A stretch of DNA of 64,000 nucleotides from Acerihabitans sp035013185 (lineage in GTDB: Bacteria; Pseudomonadota; Gammaproteobacteria; Enterobacterales; Enterobacteriaceae). A program made the translations under genes and the position numbers. Below, piece by piece: positions 26,020 through 35,830 of this stretch. Under the pieces are notes generated by a model. It saw nothing but the letters and a program-made list of their open reading frames with translations. It did not search any database and was not told where the DNA came from. The stretch covers positions 1 through 64,000 of the forward strand of contig NZ_JAYGJO010000024.1 of NCBI RefSeq assembly GCF_035013185.1. Direction: 5' to 3'. Position 1 is the stretch's first letter. Each line of letters begins with the position of its first letter.

Positions 26020-29000
26020 CTATTTTTTGGGCCGCTGAGGTTTTTCCGTTTGCGCGAGATTGCTGCAAAACGGCGCCAGCAGATACGTTTGCGCGGCCTG
26101 GATAATTTCCTGGATCCGCGGCTCATCCAATTGACGCATAATACGCTGCAAATAGGGATCTTGTCCTTCACCGGGGGTAAAACCGTCCCCCTGCCAAGCC
26201 TGCACCAGCTTATCACACGCCTGCCGCTGGCAGGTCTCGTCCCAGTTAATGGCACCGGTGTGGCGATCAACACTCTGGCCTAACCACGCCCCCCCGGCGC
26301 GATTTAACAATAACAAGGGGATACTCAGGCCTTGGCAATAACCCGAGACCAGCGTTTGCAGCAGGGTTTTTGCCTGTGCCGCCGCCATGGGAGCAAAACG
26401 CCATTCGCCCTTGGTCCCGAACATCCGGCTTTCACCTTGGCCGCCCATGGCACACCACGCCAGATGTTCCAGCCACAGCGACAAGCCATCTTTCATGGAT
26501 AATATCCCTGGGCGCCAACGCAGCAGGCCGTCATCCTGAACCCGGTTCAGCCAGCCACTGAGTTCGATCGTGCCGAGATCCAGACTGACTTCCATACTTT
26601 GGGTATCTTGTCGGCGCTGCGCACGCACCTGATCGGCCAATTGCGTCAGTTCATTGCGTTGTGTGGCCCAGTAGATCTCACCGAACGCCCCAAAGGGTAA
26701 CGATCCCGCCGCGCGCATATTACGGTAGAGTCGATCGGGGTCTTCACCGTCGATCAAGGTATTGAGCAGCCGGTCATTGAGCTGATACCGCGTCAGGCCC
26801 TCGATGACAAACGGCTCCTCGTCGGCCAATTCCGTCTCTTCCAATTGAAAATAAACCCCCAGCCGCTGTTGAAAATAGGCGCGCACCGGATGGGCGTAAA
26901 AACGCCGCAAGGTATCGAACGCCAGCGTGGTCAAGGCTGGCGCCACCAGTGTCTGAGTAAAAACAGGATGCGGTTTGCCACTGGCGCTGGCGGCGGGTAG
27001 CCATTGAGCAGCAAAGCTTTGCTGCTCAGCCCCCGCGATAAAATTTTCCTCCGCAAAGGGCATCCGGGTATGCCATTGGTATAAATGGTCATTCATTCTG
27101 GCGGCGCTGGTATCGACATCCAAGTCCTCATCGCCGGGCAGATGAAAGCTTTGAGCAATATACTCGGTTAATTCACTGACCAAGACCGAGGGATAACGCA
27201 GGGTATTGTCCTGGATTGAACGACCAATAAAACTGATGTAAAACCGCTGCTGCGCTGAAAGCAGTGCCTCAAGAAATAAATATCGATCGTCATCGCGTCG
27301 ACTGCGATCACCGCGTCTGGCCTGTTGCGCCATCAGGTCAAAACCCATCGGCGGTAGAGAACGTGGATAAACCCCATCATTCATACCCAGTAGGCAAACC
27401 ACCTTAAAAGGAATTGAACGCATAGGCATCAGTGTACAAAAGTTAATGGTACCGGCTAAAAATCGCTGGCTGATCCGTTGTTGATCCAATCTCGTGGACA
27501 GCTCATCATGCAGCAACCGTACCGACACCGGTCGATCAAACGATGCCTGCAGGCCAAACTGTACAATTTGCTGCCAGTGATTCTCCAGCAAAACCAACGC
27601 GGTTTCAGCCTCGCCGTCCGGCAGGAAAAAGTCTGCCACCAGTTGCTGGCAGCAAGGCAACCAATCGACCAGTACCCGTGGTTCGCGCAGAATATCGCGC
27701 CAACGCGCCAGCTGCGCCAATAGCTCCGCAAGATTACCCACCAGTCCGGCAATCAGTCCGCTGGACTCATCATAAGGCAAAATCCCCTGCCAATCTCCGC
27801 TTTGGCTATCCATGGCGTACCCCAGCAGCATACGGGTCAGGCCGAAGCGCCAGGTATGCTGTCCGGTCGCGGGCAGCATCAGCTCACGAATATTATCATC
27901 ATCGAGCCCCCAACGAACGCCGGATTCAGCCACCCATTGCCTGAGCAGTTTCTGACCGGCCTCATCAATGGAGAAACGAGCTGCTACCGCCGGCACTTCG
28001 AGTAAGGTGAGTACCTGTTCAGCGGCAAAACGGCTTTGCGGGAGTTCCAGCAGCGCCAGAAACGCCGGCAGTACGGGATGGATATGCCGCGCCCGCCGGT
28101 CGGAAATGGCAAACGGCAGATAACGCCCTGCGCCGACGTGACCGAAAACCGCCTGGATCGCAGGTGTATAACGATCGATATCCGCCACCATGACGATAAT
28201 ATCCCGAGGAGCCAGGGTGGCATCCTCGCACATCATCGCCAGTAGTCTATCGTGCAGCACCTCGACCTCGCGCTGCGGACTATGGCAAACCTGCACGCTG
28301 AGCGAGCGATCCAGGGGTTGCAGTGTGCGTTTTGCCCGACTGTTTTCGAGGGTCTCGCGACTGATGCCGACCACCGAGTGGTCCTCCAGTTCCAAGATAT
28401 CCCGTTGCAAGGCCGCCAGCAGGGTATCATTGCCGGGGTCCACAAACGCGTCCACTTCACGCGCGTCATCCAATTGGGCCAACAAAAACAGGTTATCGCG
28501 GCCAAGTTTTCCCCAAGAGGCCAGCAGGGGGTTACCTATTTGCTGTTCGCCATCGTCATTAAACAGCGCAGCAGCGTCTTGCGTATGGCGAAAGAGTTCG
28601 TGCTCACCCGGCGCTAAATACCGGCTGCGTTTACGGTTTTGTAATTTAGCCAGAAAGGCATAATCCCTGATATCACCCCAGTAGTAGCGGCAGGGGTTGG
28701 TAAACAGTAAATGGACGTCAATATGCCGGCCAAGTGCCTGCAATGCCTGCATGTAGGTGGGCGGCAAGGCGGAAATACCACAGATAAAAACCCGTTCTGG
28801 CAAGCCGGGTGGACACACCTGCGCACTCTCCAGAGCCTGAATAAAACGCTGGTAAAGATTGGCCCGATGCCAAGGTGATTGCCCCGCCTGTTCGGTAAAG
28901 GAAACCAGTTCAAGCCACAGCGGCGCCTGCCAGTCCTGCGCAGCCCCCAGTCCATCCAGTCGTTCTCCCCGTTGCCAGCTGTCCAGCCAGTCCGGCCGAA

Positions 29001-29421
29001 ACACCAGATACTGATCAAACAGGTCGGCCACCCGGGCGGCAAACTGAAAACATTTACGCTGGTCATCATCCTCATGCAAATACTGGTTAATGGCCTCAAA
29101 ACCGGGCTTATCACATAATCCCGGCAGCAGCGTCATCAGTTTCCAGGTCATGGCATCCTTGGAAAAGGCACTCTCAACTGGAATATCCGGCAATACACGC
29201 GTAAACATCTGCCAAATAAAACTGGCCGGCAAAGGAAATTCGATATTGGCAGCTATGCCGAACCGCGACGCCAACTCCATCTGCATCCATTGTGCCATGC
29301 CGGTACTTTGCACCAGGATCACTTCCGGCTGGAAGGGATCGCGCAGTGGCCGTCCTTCTATCAGGGCGGCGGCCAGCGCCTTAAGCAGATCCAGCTGGTT
29401 TGAGTGATAAACGGTAAACAT
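26020..29421 (-). CDS. recC: Exonuclease V subunit RecC
   Basis: Subunit of RecBCD that splits the duplex and recognises chi through an inactive helicase/nuclease-like fold. Length 1133 (E. coli 1122). The N-terminus MFTVYHSNQLDLLKALAA, the QSTGMAQWMQMELA block and VVCLLGMNDGVYPRS are characteristic. It begins 25 bases after ppdC, so it is probably expressed from the thyA/ppdA side as well as its own promoter. 112 bases with no gene separate it from ptrA. Confidence 0.96.
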   Translation of the reverse strand: MFTVYHSNQLDLLKALAAALIEGRPLRDPFQPEVILVQSTGMAQWMQMELASRFGIAANIEFPLPASFIWQMFTRVLPDIPVESAFSKDAMTWKLMTLLPGLCDKPGFEAINQYLHEDDDQRKCFQFAARVADLFDQYLVFRPDWLDSWQRGERLDGLGAAQDWQAPLWLELVSFTEQAGQSPWHRANLYQRFIQALESAQVCPPGLPERVFICGISALPPTYMQALQALGRHIDVHLLFTNPCRYYWGDIRDYAFLAKLQNRKRSRYLAPGEHELFRHTQDAAALFNDDGEQQIGNPLLASWGKLGRDNLFLLAQLDDAREVDAFVDPGNDTLLAALQRDILELEDHSVVGISRETLENSRAKRTLQPLDRSLSVQVCHSPQREVEVLHDRLLAMMCEDATLAPRDIIVMVADIDRYTPAIQAVFGHVGAGRYLPFAISDRRARHIHPVLPAFLALLELPQSRFAAEQVLTLLEVPAVAARFSIDEAGQKLLRQWVAESGVRWGLDDDNIRELMLPATGQHTWRFGLTRMLLGYAMDSQSGDWQGILPYDESSGLIAGLVGNLAELLAQLARWRDILREPRVLVDWLPCCQQLVADFFLPDGEAETALVLLENHWQQIVQFGLQASFDRPVSVRLLHDELSTRLDQQRISQRFLAGTINFCTLMPMRSIPFKVVCLLGMNDGVYPRSLPPMGFDLMAQQARRGDRSRRDDDRYLFLEALLSAQQRFYISFIGRSIQDNTLRYPSVLVSELTEYIAQSFHLPGDEDLDVDTSAARMNDHLYQWHTRMPFAEENFIAGAEQQSFAAQWLPAASASGKPHPVFTQTLVAPALTTLAFDTLRRFYAHPVRAYFQQRLGVYFQLEETELADEEPFVIEGLTRYQLNDRLLNTLIDGEDPDRLYRNMRAAGSLPFGAFGEIYWATQRNELTQLADQVRAQRRQDTQSMEVSLDLGTIELSGWLNRVQDDGLLRWRPGILSMKDGLSLWLEHLAWCAMGGQGESRMFGTKGEWRFAPMAAAQAKTLLQTLVSGYCQGLSIPLLLLNRAGGAWLGQSVDRHTGAINWDETCQRQACDKLVQAWQGDGFTPGEGQDPYLQRIMRQLDEPRIQEIIQAAQTYLLAPFCSNLAQTEKPQRPKK

Positions 29422-29446
29422 TCCCCCCCCTTGTCTTACGTGCGCG

Positions 29447-29917
29447 TTATCGTGACAACTGTCGGCCCGGCAACCGCGACGGGTTTGCGTTATGCCGACA
29501 CTCTAGCGGGATTGGCGCTGAAAACAAGCGATCATCTTCCCGGTTCCGGTTCGGTGTCTTTTTGCGCTCGGCGCAATGGGCTACACGACAAAACCACCGG
29601 TTAAGCGTCACCCGCCGACCGCCGGCAGTGTGAACCTGGGCGCTCACCCGGGCACATTCCTGAGCCCGCGGTCGTTCGATTAACGCAAGCTGCCAACCTG
29701 CGGGAAGGGCTATACTGGCCGCCAGCCCGGGCCAAGGGTAACATTCCAGCGACTGATGGGCGATATCCAGCGCCAGGCGGAATTGGCGTTGGTCTTCCTG
29801 GTGATGTTGCAGGTTTTGCAAATAGTGCAGTGTCGATAATGCCACCACCGAAAACAGCAGTACGGCCATCATGGCCTCCGGCATAGCCAACCCTCGCTGA
29901 TCGTTTGTCTCTCGCAT
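29447..29917 (-). CDS. ppdC: Prepilin-peptidase-dependent protein PpdC, with extended C-terminus
   Basis: A minor type IV pilin-like protein of 156 residues. A short leader QRGLAMPEAMMAVLLFSVVA gives the prepilin-peptidase site, with Gly before the hydrophobic helix and Glu at +5. I start at 29917, 6 bases after AGGA. The E. coli protein ends soon after the equivalent of NRWFCRVAHC; here about 40 further low-complexity, basic residues follow (ERKKTPNRNRED...). That suggests the ancestral stop codon was lost. It is the last pilin gene before recC. Confidence 0.85.
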   Translation of the reverse strand: MRETNDQRGLAMPEAMMAVLLFSVVALSTLHYLQNLQHHQEDQRQFRLALDIAHQSLECYPWPGLAASIALPAGWQLALIERPRAQECARVSAQVHTAGGRRVTLNRWFCRVAHCAERKKTPNRNREDDRLFSAPIPLECRHNANPSRLPGRQLSR

Positions 29918-29955
29918 CGCCATTCCTCATCCATGTTATCCTCCTTTTGCGCCCC

Positions 29956-30429
29956 TTATCCGGGTGGATAGTCCAACCACCCCCCGGGTAAAGGAACCAG
30001 AGCATAATACGCACCGAGTGCCAACGGTGAACCGGAAGGCGGATCACCCCTGCCGCGCGCTAGAGTGCTCAACGGACGTCCGCTCACCAGCCGGTAAAGG
30101 CATAACGGTGCCGGCAAACCAGGAACAGTCGCGCTCTCACCACGCAAGATCCAACGTTCCGACACCGTACTCACCTGCAGACACGCACGAAACCCTTCGC
30201 CCGGGGGTTGCAGGCACTGTTCCAGTCTGCCCTGCCAGGACTGACGTAAACCCCAGGACAACGCCGATTCCGCTTGATGAAACGCGGTCATATAACGCGC
30301 CTGGTCCTGAATCAAGGTTAAAGAGACCTCAATCCGCCGTTGCCATGCCGTTAACACGGCCAGACCGAGCAATAGTACGGCCACCAGCGCCGCCAGCGTG
30401 CTGCTGCCTTGCTGCGTATCGCTGCTCAT
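29956..30429 (-). CDS. ygdB: YgdB, DUF2509 pseudopilin-operon protein
   Basis: A 157-residue protein whose N-terminus (SSTLAALVAVLLLGLAVLTA) is a single hydrophobic helix, with a mostly polar remainder, as in YgdB. Its start ATG overlaps the ppdB stop (ATGA), supporting 30429 over the longer frame. Sequence similarity to the E. coli protein is low beyond the hydrophobic segment and the SALSWGLRQSWQ block, so identity rests largely on position in ppdA-ppdB-ygdB-ppdC. Probably a component of pseudopilus assembly. Confidence 0.82.
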   Translation of the reverse strand: MSSDTQQGSSTLAALVAVLLLGLAVLTAWQRRIEVSLTLIQDQARYMTAFHQAESALSWGLRQSWQGRLEQCLQPPGEGFRACLQVSTVSERWILRGESATVPGLPAPLCLYRLVSGRPLSTLARGRGDPPSGSPLALGAYYALVPLPGGWLDYPPG

Positions 30430-30986
30430 CCGTTGCGTCCAACAAAAATGCGCTGAGTGCAATAATGAATGGTGGGGTTATCTTTAGCCTCTCCAGCCAG
30501 AATCACCCGCCATGCACCATTTCCTAGGGGATCACAGCGAAACTGTTTCACCACCCACCGTCGGGAGTCATGCATCTTTGCCCATCCAGGTTCGTTGCAG
30601 TGGCGCACGCCGCGTTGAGTTTCCATAGCACCCCGATGCAACCGATAGCCAAACGTGTCATTCACCAGGCTGCGTCGGCTATCGGCTGGATAATAGGCGT
30701 AGTGGAGGATCAGACAAGAATGTAGCGCTTCCCCCCGATGTTGGCCATGCTGTACCGGCCCGCTCCGACATGGTGGTGAACAAAAACCGGCGCGGCGCAC
30801 ATCTTTTTCGATGCTCAACAGACTGTGTTCCATCTGCCACACCAGCTGGGTTCGCTGTAAGGCCACATGGGCCTGACGGTATAACCAGGGTAATATCCGT
30901 AAGCTGCCCAGCACCAGCATACTCACTATCGCCAGTGCGCAGAGGGTCTCCACCAGACTGAACCCCGCCTGTCCGTTTTTTAACAT
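30426..30986 (-). CDS. ppdB: Prepilin-peptidase-dependent protein PpdB
   Basis: A type II pseudopilin (GspJ-like) of 186 residues. The prepilin site AGFSLVETLCALAIVSML puts Phe at +1 and Glu at +5. RRAGFCSPPC and RGVRHCNEPGW hold Cys pairs that could form disulfides. ATG 30986 lies within the ppdA 3' end, and GGGGTGG upstream provides the ribosome site. It is coupled to both neighbours. Confidence 0.9.
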   Translation of the reverse strand: MLKNGQAGFSLVETLCALAIVSMLVLGSLRILPWLYRQAHVALQRTQLVWQMEHSLLSIEKDVRRAGFCSPPCRSGPVQHGQHRGEALHSCLILHYAYYPADSRRSLVNDTFGYRLHRGAMETQRGVRHCNEPGWAKMHDSRRWVVKQFRCDPLGNGAWRVILAGEAKDNPTIHYCTQRIFVGRNG

Positions 30987-31465
30987 GACGCCACCCCGGG
31001 CCACCGGCCCCGTTCACTGCAGATCCGCACACGGCCTTTGCCTGACAGAATAATTTTGAGCCGACCGGCAGCGTTGCAAACCGTCAAATGACCCGCGGTG
31101 GCGGTATTACGCGTGCCGGCCAAAGTAAGGTAGTCGAATTGGCTAAAATCAAGACGGATATCGTCAGACGGGCTGTCCAGCCGACCCAGCAGTACCGGTG
31201 GCATCCCAGCGGCAGGCATGAGGTACGCGGTAATGGACCAGTTGCCGCCCCGCGTTACGCTTAGCTGGCAACTGTGATTGCCCCGGCTGGCAGCCAGTTG
31301 CCAACGCAACAAAAAATCCGTGATTTGCGTTGTGGCCTGTTCCAGTTGGGCATGTTGCCGATAACGATGACAGGCATGACCACCGGACAGGGCTACCATC
31401 GCTGTGAGCATCAATACCAACAACATTTCGATCAGGGTATACCCCTGTTGACCATGTATTTTCAT
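30980..31465 (-). CDS. ppdA: Prepilin-peptidase-dependent protein PpdA
   Basis: A minor pseudopilin (GspH-like) of 161 residues and the first gene of the pilin cluster. The prepilin cleavage site is QQGYTLIEMLLVLMLTAMVA, with Glu at +5, followed by a helical stem and a globular domain with Cys residues. Such proteins prime pilus or pseudopilus assembly. The main pilin and assembly ATPase genes are not in this window. It lies 232 bases downstream of thyA. Confidence 0.9.
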   Translation of the reverse strand: MKIHGQQGYTLIEMLLVLMLTAMVALSGGHACHRYRQHAQLEQATTQITDFLLRWQLAASRGNHSCQLSVTRGGNWSITAYLMPAAGMPPVLLGRLDSPSDDIRLDFSQFDYLTLAGTRNTATAGHLTVCNAAGRLKIILSGKGRVRICSERGRWPGVASC

Positions 31466-31595
31466 GTCCGGCAGGGTAATGGCTACGCATTCGGGGCGCG
31501 ACTCTCGCGCACATAAACTGCGAGAGCCACGCGGAAGATAAAAGGAGAAGGTGCAAACGGGGAGAAAAAATGCGTGGCGTCAGGCAAATTCAGTT

Positions 31596-31629
31596 GGTGA
31601 TAACCGGGCCCATAGACCCGGTTATCACC
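31596..31629. other. Perfect 13-bp inverted repeat downstream of thyA
   Basis: GGTGATAACCGGG (31596-31608) and its complement (31617-31629) flank an 8-base loop, between thyA and ppdA. There is no T run on either side. It may slow transcription or stabilise the thyA 3' end. Confidence 0.5.
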
Positions 31630-31697
31630 GCCCTGCGGTGAGCCGCGTTAAGCAAGCAAGCGAAAATATGCGCCCCCGCCTTGCCGCGCACCAGGAC

Positions 31698-32492
31698 CTA
31701 GATAGCTATTGGTGCTTTTATCGGTGGCAGTGGATCATAGCCTTGGATATCAAAATCGTCGAACCGATACTCAAACAGCGACGCCGGTTTACGTTTGATC
31801 ACCAAGGTTGGCAGCGCGCGCGGTGCGCGGCCCAGTTGCAGGTCAGCCTGTTCCAGATGATTGCTGTACAAGTGGGTATCACCACCGGTCCAGATAAAAT
31901 CACCGACCCGCAGATCGCACTGTTGCGCCACCATATGCATCAGCAATGCATAACTGGCAATGTTAAACGGCAGGCCGAGAAAAACGTCGCATGACCGTTG
32001 GTATAATTGGCAAGAAAGTGTGCCGTCGGCAACGTAGAATTGGAACAGCGCGTGGCAAGGAGACAGCGCCATCTGATCCAGTTCACCCACATTCCACGCG
32101 GACACAATGATACGTCGGGAATCGGGGTCTCGGCGCAGTTGTTCAATGACCCGGCTCAACTGGTCAATATTACGTCCATCCGCGGCACCCCAGGCGCGCC
32201 ACTGCTTTCCGTAGACTGGTCCAAGATTGCCTTGCTCATCCGCCCATTCGTCCCAAATGGAGACGTTATGTTCGTGCAGATAGTCCACATTGGTATCACC
32301 GTTCAAAAACCACAGCAGTTCATAGATTATCGAGCGCAAATGGCAGCGTTTGGTGGTAACCAGCGGGAACCCCTGGCGTAAATCAAAACGCATCTGGTGG
32401 CCGAAAATCGACAAGGTACCGGTACCAGTGCGGTCCGCTTTTGGTGTACCTTCATTACGCACCAGGCGCATCAGATCCAAATACTGTTTCAT
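31698..32492 (-). CDS. thyA: Thymidylate synthase
   Basis: Converts dUMP to dTMP with methylene-tetrahydrofolate. 264 residues, exactly the E. coli length. The nucleophile Cys146 is in LSPCHALFQFYV. RRIIVSAWNVGEL binds phosphate; FDIQGYDPLPPIKAPIAI is the conserved C-terminus. GAGG lies 4 bases before the start, inside the end of lgt; only 6 bases separate the genes, so they are co-transcribed. Confidence 0.98.
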   Translation of the reverse strand: MKQYLDLMRLVRNEGTPKADRTGTGTLSIFGHQMRFDLRQGFPLVTTKRCHLRSIIYELLWFLNGDTNVDYLHEHNVSIWDEWADEQGNLGPVYGKQWRAWGAADGRNIDQLSRVIEQLRRDPDSRRIIVSAWNVGELDQMALSPCHALFQFYVADGTLSCQLYQRSCDVFLGLPFNIASYALLMHMVAQQCDLRVGDFIWTGGDTHLYSNHLEQADLQLGRAPRALPTLVIKRKPASLFEYRFDDFDIQGYDPLPPIKAPIAI

Positions 32493-32498
32493 GTAACC

Positions 32499-33371
32499 TC
32501 AGGACGGTAGTTGCTGTGGGCGCCGACGATAGGCCCAGATAAACATAATCACACCGGCGATAATCATCGGTAGAGAGAGAATTTGCCCCATGCTGATCGC
32601 ATTGTCGAACAGACCGAGCTGAGCATCAGGCTGGCGGAAAAACTCCACGATAAAACGAAAGCTGCCATAAGCCATCAGAAACAGGCCCGATACGCTGCCC
32701 AATGGACGTGACTTGCGGATAAAAACATTCAGGATGATAAACAGCAACACCCCTTCGAGCAGCAGTTCATAAATCTGCGAGGGGTGGCGCGGCAACATGC
32801 CGTATTGATTAAACAGCGCCTGCCACTGGGGATGCCCAGGTAACAACGCCAGATCCTCGGCACGTGAGCCTGGGAACAGCATGGCCCAAGGGGTATCGGT
32901 CGTCACGCGGCCCCACAGTTCGCCATTGATAAAATTACCTAACCGCCCGGCACCCAGGCCAAAGGGGATCATGGGGGCGATAAAATCCGCCACTTGGAAA
33001 AAATGGCGTTTGGTACGATAGGCAAACCAGAACATCACGATGATGACACCGATAAGCCCGCCGTGGAATGACATGCCGCCATCCCATACCTTAAATAAAT
33101 AGAGTGGGTTATCCAGGAATACCGGCAGGTTATAAAACAGCACATAACCGATGCGGCCCCCCAGGAATACGCCAAGGAACCCCGCGTACAGCAGGTTCTC
33201 CACCTCATCCTTGGTCCATCCACTACCGGGTCGGTTGGCACGGCGCACTGCCAGCCACATAGCAAAAATAAAACCGACCAGGTACATCAGACCGTACCAA
33301 TGGAGCGAAACCGGACCTATTGAGAAAATCACCGGATCAAACTGAGGAAAGGCCAGATATTTCGTTGTCAT
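32499..33371 (-). CDS. lgt: Prolipoprotein diacylglyceryl transferase Lgt
   Basis: Inner-membrane enzyme that transfers diacylglycerol to the lipobox Cys of prolipoproteins, such as YgdI, YgdR and MltA encoded here. 290 residues with seven membrane segments. SFHGGLIG and the Lgt signature GAGRLGNFINGELWGR contain the essential His and Arg residues. It is upstream of thyA. A short GC hairpin at 33400-33418 lies in its leader. Confidence 0.97.
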   Translation of the reverse strand: MTTKYLAFPQFDPVIFSIGPVSLHWYGLMYLVGFIFAMWLAVRRANRPGSGWTKDEVENLLYAGFLGVFLGGRIGYVLFYNLPVFLDNPLYLFKVWDGGMSFHGGLIGVIIVMFWFAYRTKRHFFQVADFIAPMIPFGLGAGRLGNFINGELWGRVTTDTPWAMLFPGSRAEDLALLPGHPQWQALFNQYGMLPRHPSQIYELLLEGVLLFIILNVFIRKSRPLGSVSGLFLMAYGSFRFIVEFFRQPDAQLGLFDNAISMGQILSLPMIIAGVIMFIWAYRRRPQQLPS

Positions 33372-33568
33372 TCATCACCACGATTTATGTCATTTTCACC
33401 CCGTCCATTTGGCGGGGCGGCAGGCTGTTCGAAAACGAAAAAAGCGTTGGCATGCAGTGGGCTTGGTTCGTCCGACGGTGGCGTATAATAGCATAGCGGC
33501 ACATTTATGGCGGCGGATGGCGGTAAAATTACCTGTCTATAATGTAAGATTTTTTACCTTGCTTACCC

Positions 33569-35818
33569 TTAACGTCCCCCGCGGATCAGGCCACCAAGTC
33601 CACGACGTTCGAGAAACGCCGCCACCTGATGGCGGACATCGATAGCATTTTGTGCACTAAGCACCCGTTCCACCAGCGCAGTAGCGTCGGTCAGTTCGAC
33701 GTTGCGCAGCAGGTATTTGATTCTGGCAACGCTACGACCATTCATGCTCAGCGTACGATAACCCATGCCGGTCAGCAGCAGCGCGCCCATGGGATCGCCG
33801 GCCATTTCACCGCACAGGCTGCACTCTATTCCCAGGTAACGGCAGTCATTAATGATTTTCACCAGCACCTGCAGCATGGCCGGGTGCAGACTGTCATACA
33901 GGGCCGCGACCCGGGTATTGCTACGGTCGACGGCGAGCAGATATTGCGTCAGGTCATTGGAACCGACCGACACAAAATCTACCCGATTGATCAACAGCGG
34001 CAACATGAACACCATGGCAGGCACTTCGATCATGATGCCAATACGCAGCGCCGGTAGAGCGTAACCCAGCACCTCCTCCACTTCACGGCCGGCACGATCG
34101 ATCAGGCGCCTGGCCTCATCGATCTCGTCAACGCTGGTGATCATCGGCAGCAGGATGCTGAGATTGCCGGTGGCAGCATTGGCGCGCAGCATGGCCCGCA
34201 CCTGAATCAGGAAAATTTCCGGCTGATCGAGCGTAATGCGAATACCGCGCCAGCCCAGGCTGGGGTTCTCTTCATTGATCGGCGCCATGTAAGGCAACTG
34301 CTTATCCGAGCCCACATCGAGGGTGCGCAAGGTAACCGATTTCGTCGGAAACAATTGCAACATACCCTGATATTGCGCGACCTGCTCATCCTCGGAAGGG
34401 AAACCACTTTGTAGCATAAAAGGAATTTCGGTACGGTATAGACCGACACCATCTACGCGGTCTCCTGCTCGCTGCTCATGCTCCGCACTGAGTCCGGCAT
34501 TAAGCATAATCTGGATGCGTTCGCCACCTTTCATGGTCGCCGGCTGTTCGACGTCGTCTTCCGCCAGGCGGCTGAGTTGTTTTTCCTCGCTGATAAGCCG
34601 CTGGTACTCCTGCACCAGCACCGGTTCCGGGTCAACCAGCAGTTCACCGCGATAACCATCAACCACCAATAAGCGCTGATTAAGCAGTACCGGCTGGATA
34701 TCCGCGCCCATCACGGTAGGAACGCCCATGGCCCGTACCAGTATGGCGGCATGGGAGTTCGCTGCGCCATCCCTGACCACCACACCCACCATTTTGTCCA
34801 ACGGCATCTCGGCCAATAGCGTCGCACTTAACTCATCGGCCACCAGCACAAAACGGGAAGGCCACGGTGTTTCGCCCTGGGCATTGTCATCCAGATGGAA
34901 CAGCAGTCGCTGCCCCAGGGCGCGCAAATCGCCGGAGCGCTCACGCATGTAGCTGTCATTGAGCTGGGCAAACTGTTCGGCAAACTGTTCAATAGCCTGT
35001 TTTACCGCCCATTCAGCTATGGAACCGGCGTCAATTTCCGCAAACAGCTCACGCTTAAGCCTGGCGTCATTGAGTAAATGGGAATACAGGTCGAAAATTG
35101 CCGCGCTGTCTTTTTGCGCACTGGCGTTGAAACGTTTGCTGAAACGTCGAAATTCAGCCGCCGCTTCCCCCAACGCAAAGGTCAGTCGCTCGCGTTCGCG
35201 GGCACTGTCTAAAGCGGAAGCTTTAAACACCTGATCCAAGGAGGGCTGGCTGTTATCAACCCATCCTTGCGCGATGGCCACGCCGGGAGCGGCGGCCAAG
35301 GCACGGATGCGCGTTTGGCGATATTGACCGAACAGCGCGTTAAGCTGTGACTGCGAAAGAATGCCGGCCATTTGCGTGGCCAGCGTCACCATAAAGGATT
35401 CTTCGCTTTCGTCGAACTGGCGGTGTTCCCGTTGCTGTACCACCAGTACGCCAAGCAACTGGCGACGGTGGATTATAGGTACCCCCAGGAACGAGCGAAA
35501 ACGCTCCTCTTTTACCGCCGGAATGTATTGGAAGCTCGGATGATTATGCGCATCGGCCAGGTTGATCGGTTCGGCCAGCCGTCCGACCAACCCGACGATG
35601 CCTTGATCGAAGGCCAGCGTGACGGTACGACCACGCGGCTTTTTTAAGCCTCGCGTCGCCATCAGGTAATAACAGCGTCGATCGTTGTCGGCCAAATACA
35701 CCGAACAGACTTCGGTATCCATCGCCAGACAGGTTTCATTAACCAATATTTCCAGCGTATCCGACAGGCGCGGTGCCGCCGCGACCTTTTCTACGATTTC
35801 CCGCAAACGCGTGAGCAT
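33569..35818 (-). CDS. ptsP: PTS enzyme I-Ntr (PtsP)
   Basis: First phosphotransferase of the nitrogen PTS, which passes phosphate from PEP to NPr. 749 residues (E. coli 748). An N-terminal GAF domain (about 1-165) senses nitrogen status through glutamine; the swivelling domain carries the phosphorylated His in RDGAANSHAAIL; the PEP-binding barrel contains FVSVGSNDLTQYLLAVDR and a CGEMAGDP loop. It starts 12 bases after rppH, so the two form one operon. Confidence 0.97.
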   Translation of the reverse strand: MLTRLREIVEKVAAAPRLSDTLEILVNETCLAMDTEVCSVYLADNDRRCYYLMATRGLKKPRGRTVTLAFDQGIVGLVGRLAEPINLADAHNHPSFQYIPAVKEERFRSFLGVPIIHRRQLLGVLVVQQREHRQFDESEESFMVTLATQMAGILSQSQLNALFGQYRQTRIRALAAAPGVAIAQGWVDNSQPSLDQVFKASALDSARERERLTFALGEAAAEFRRFSKRFNASAQKDSAAIFDLYSHLLNDARLKRELFAEIDAGSIAEWAVKQAIEQFAEQFAQLNDSYMRERSGDLRALGQRLLFHLDDNAQGETPWPSRFVLVADELSATLLAEMPLDKMVGVVVRDGAANSHAAILVRAMGVPTVMGADIQPVLLNQRLLVVDGYRGELLVDPEPVLVQEYQRLISEEKQLSRLAEDDVEQPATMKGGERIQIMLNAGLSAEHEQRAGDRVDGVGLYRTEIPFMLQSGFPSEDEQVAQYQGMLQLFPTKSVTLRTLDVGSDKQLPYMAPINEENPSLGWRGIRITLDQPEIFLIQVRAMLRANAATGNLSILLPMITSVDEIDEARRLIDRAGREVEEVLGYALPALRIGIMIEVPAMVFMLPLLINRVDFVSVGSNDLTQYLLAVDRSNTRVAALYDSLHPAMLQVLVKIINDCRYLGIECSLCGEMAGDPMGALLLTGMGYRTLSMNGRSVARIKYLLRNVELTDATALVERVLSAQNAIDVRHQVAAFLERRGLGGLIRGGR

Positions 35819-35830
35819 ATTCTGCGTGGC

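Noticed and set aside
33372..33568. A gene between lgt and ptsP
   Set aside because: The 78-codon frame from 33409 overlaps the lgt leader and the ptsP end and has no support; only a small GC hairpin is seen.
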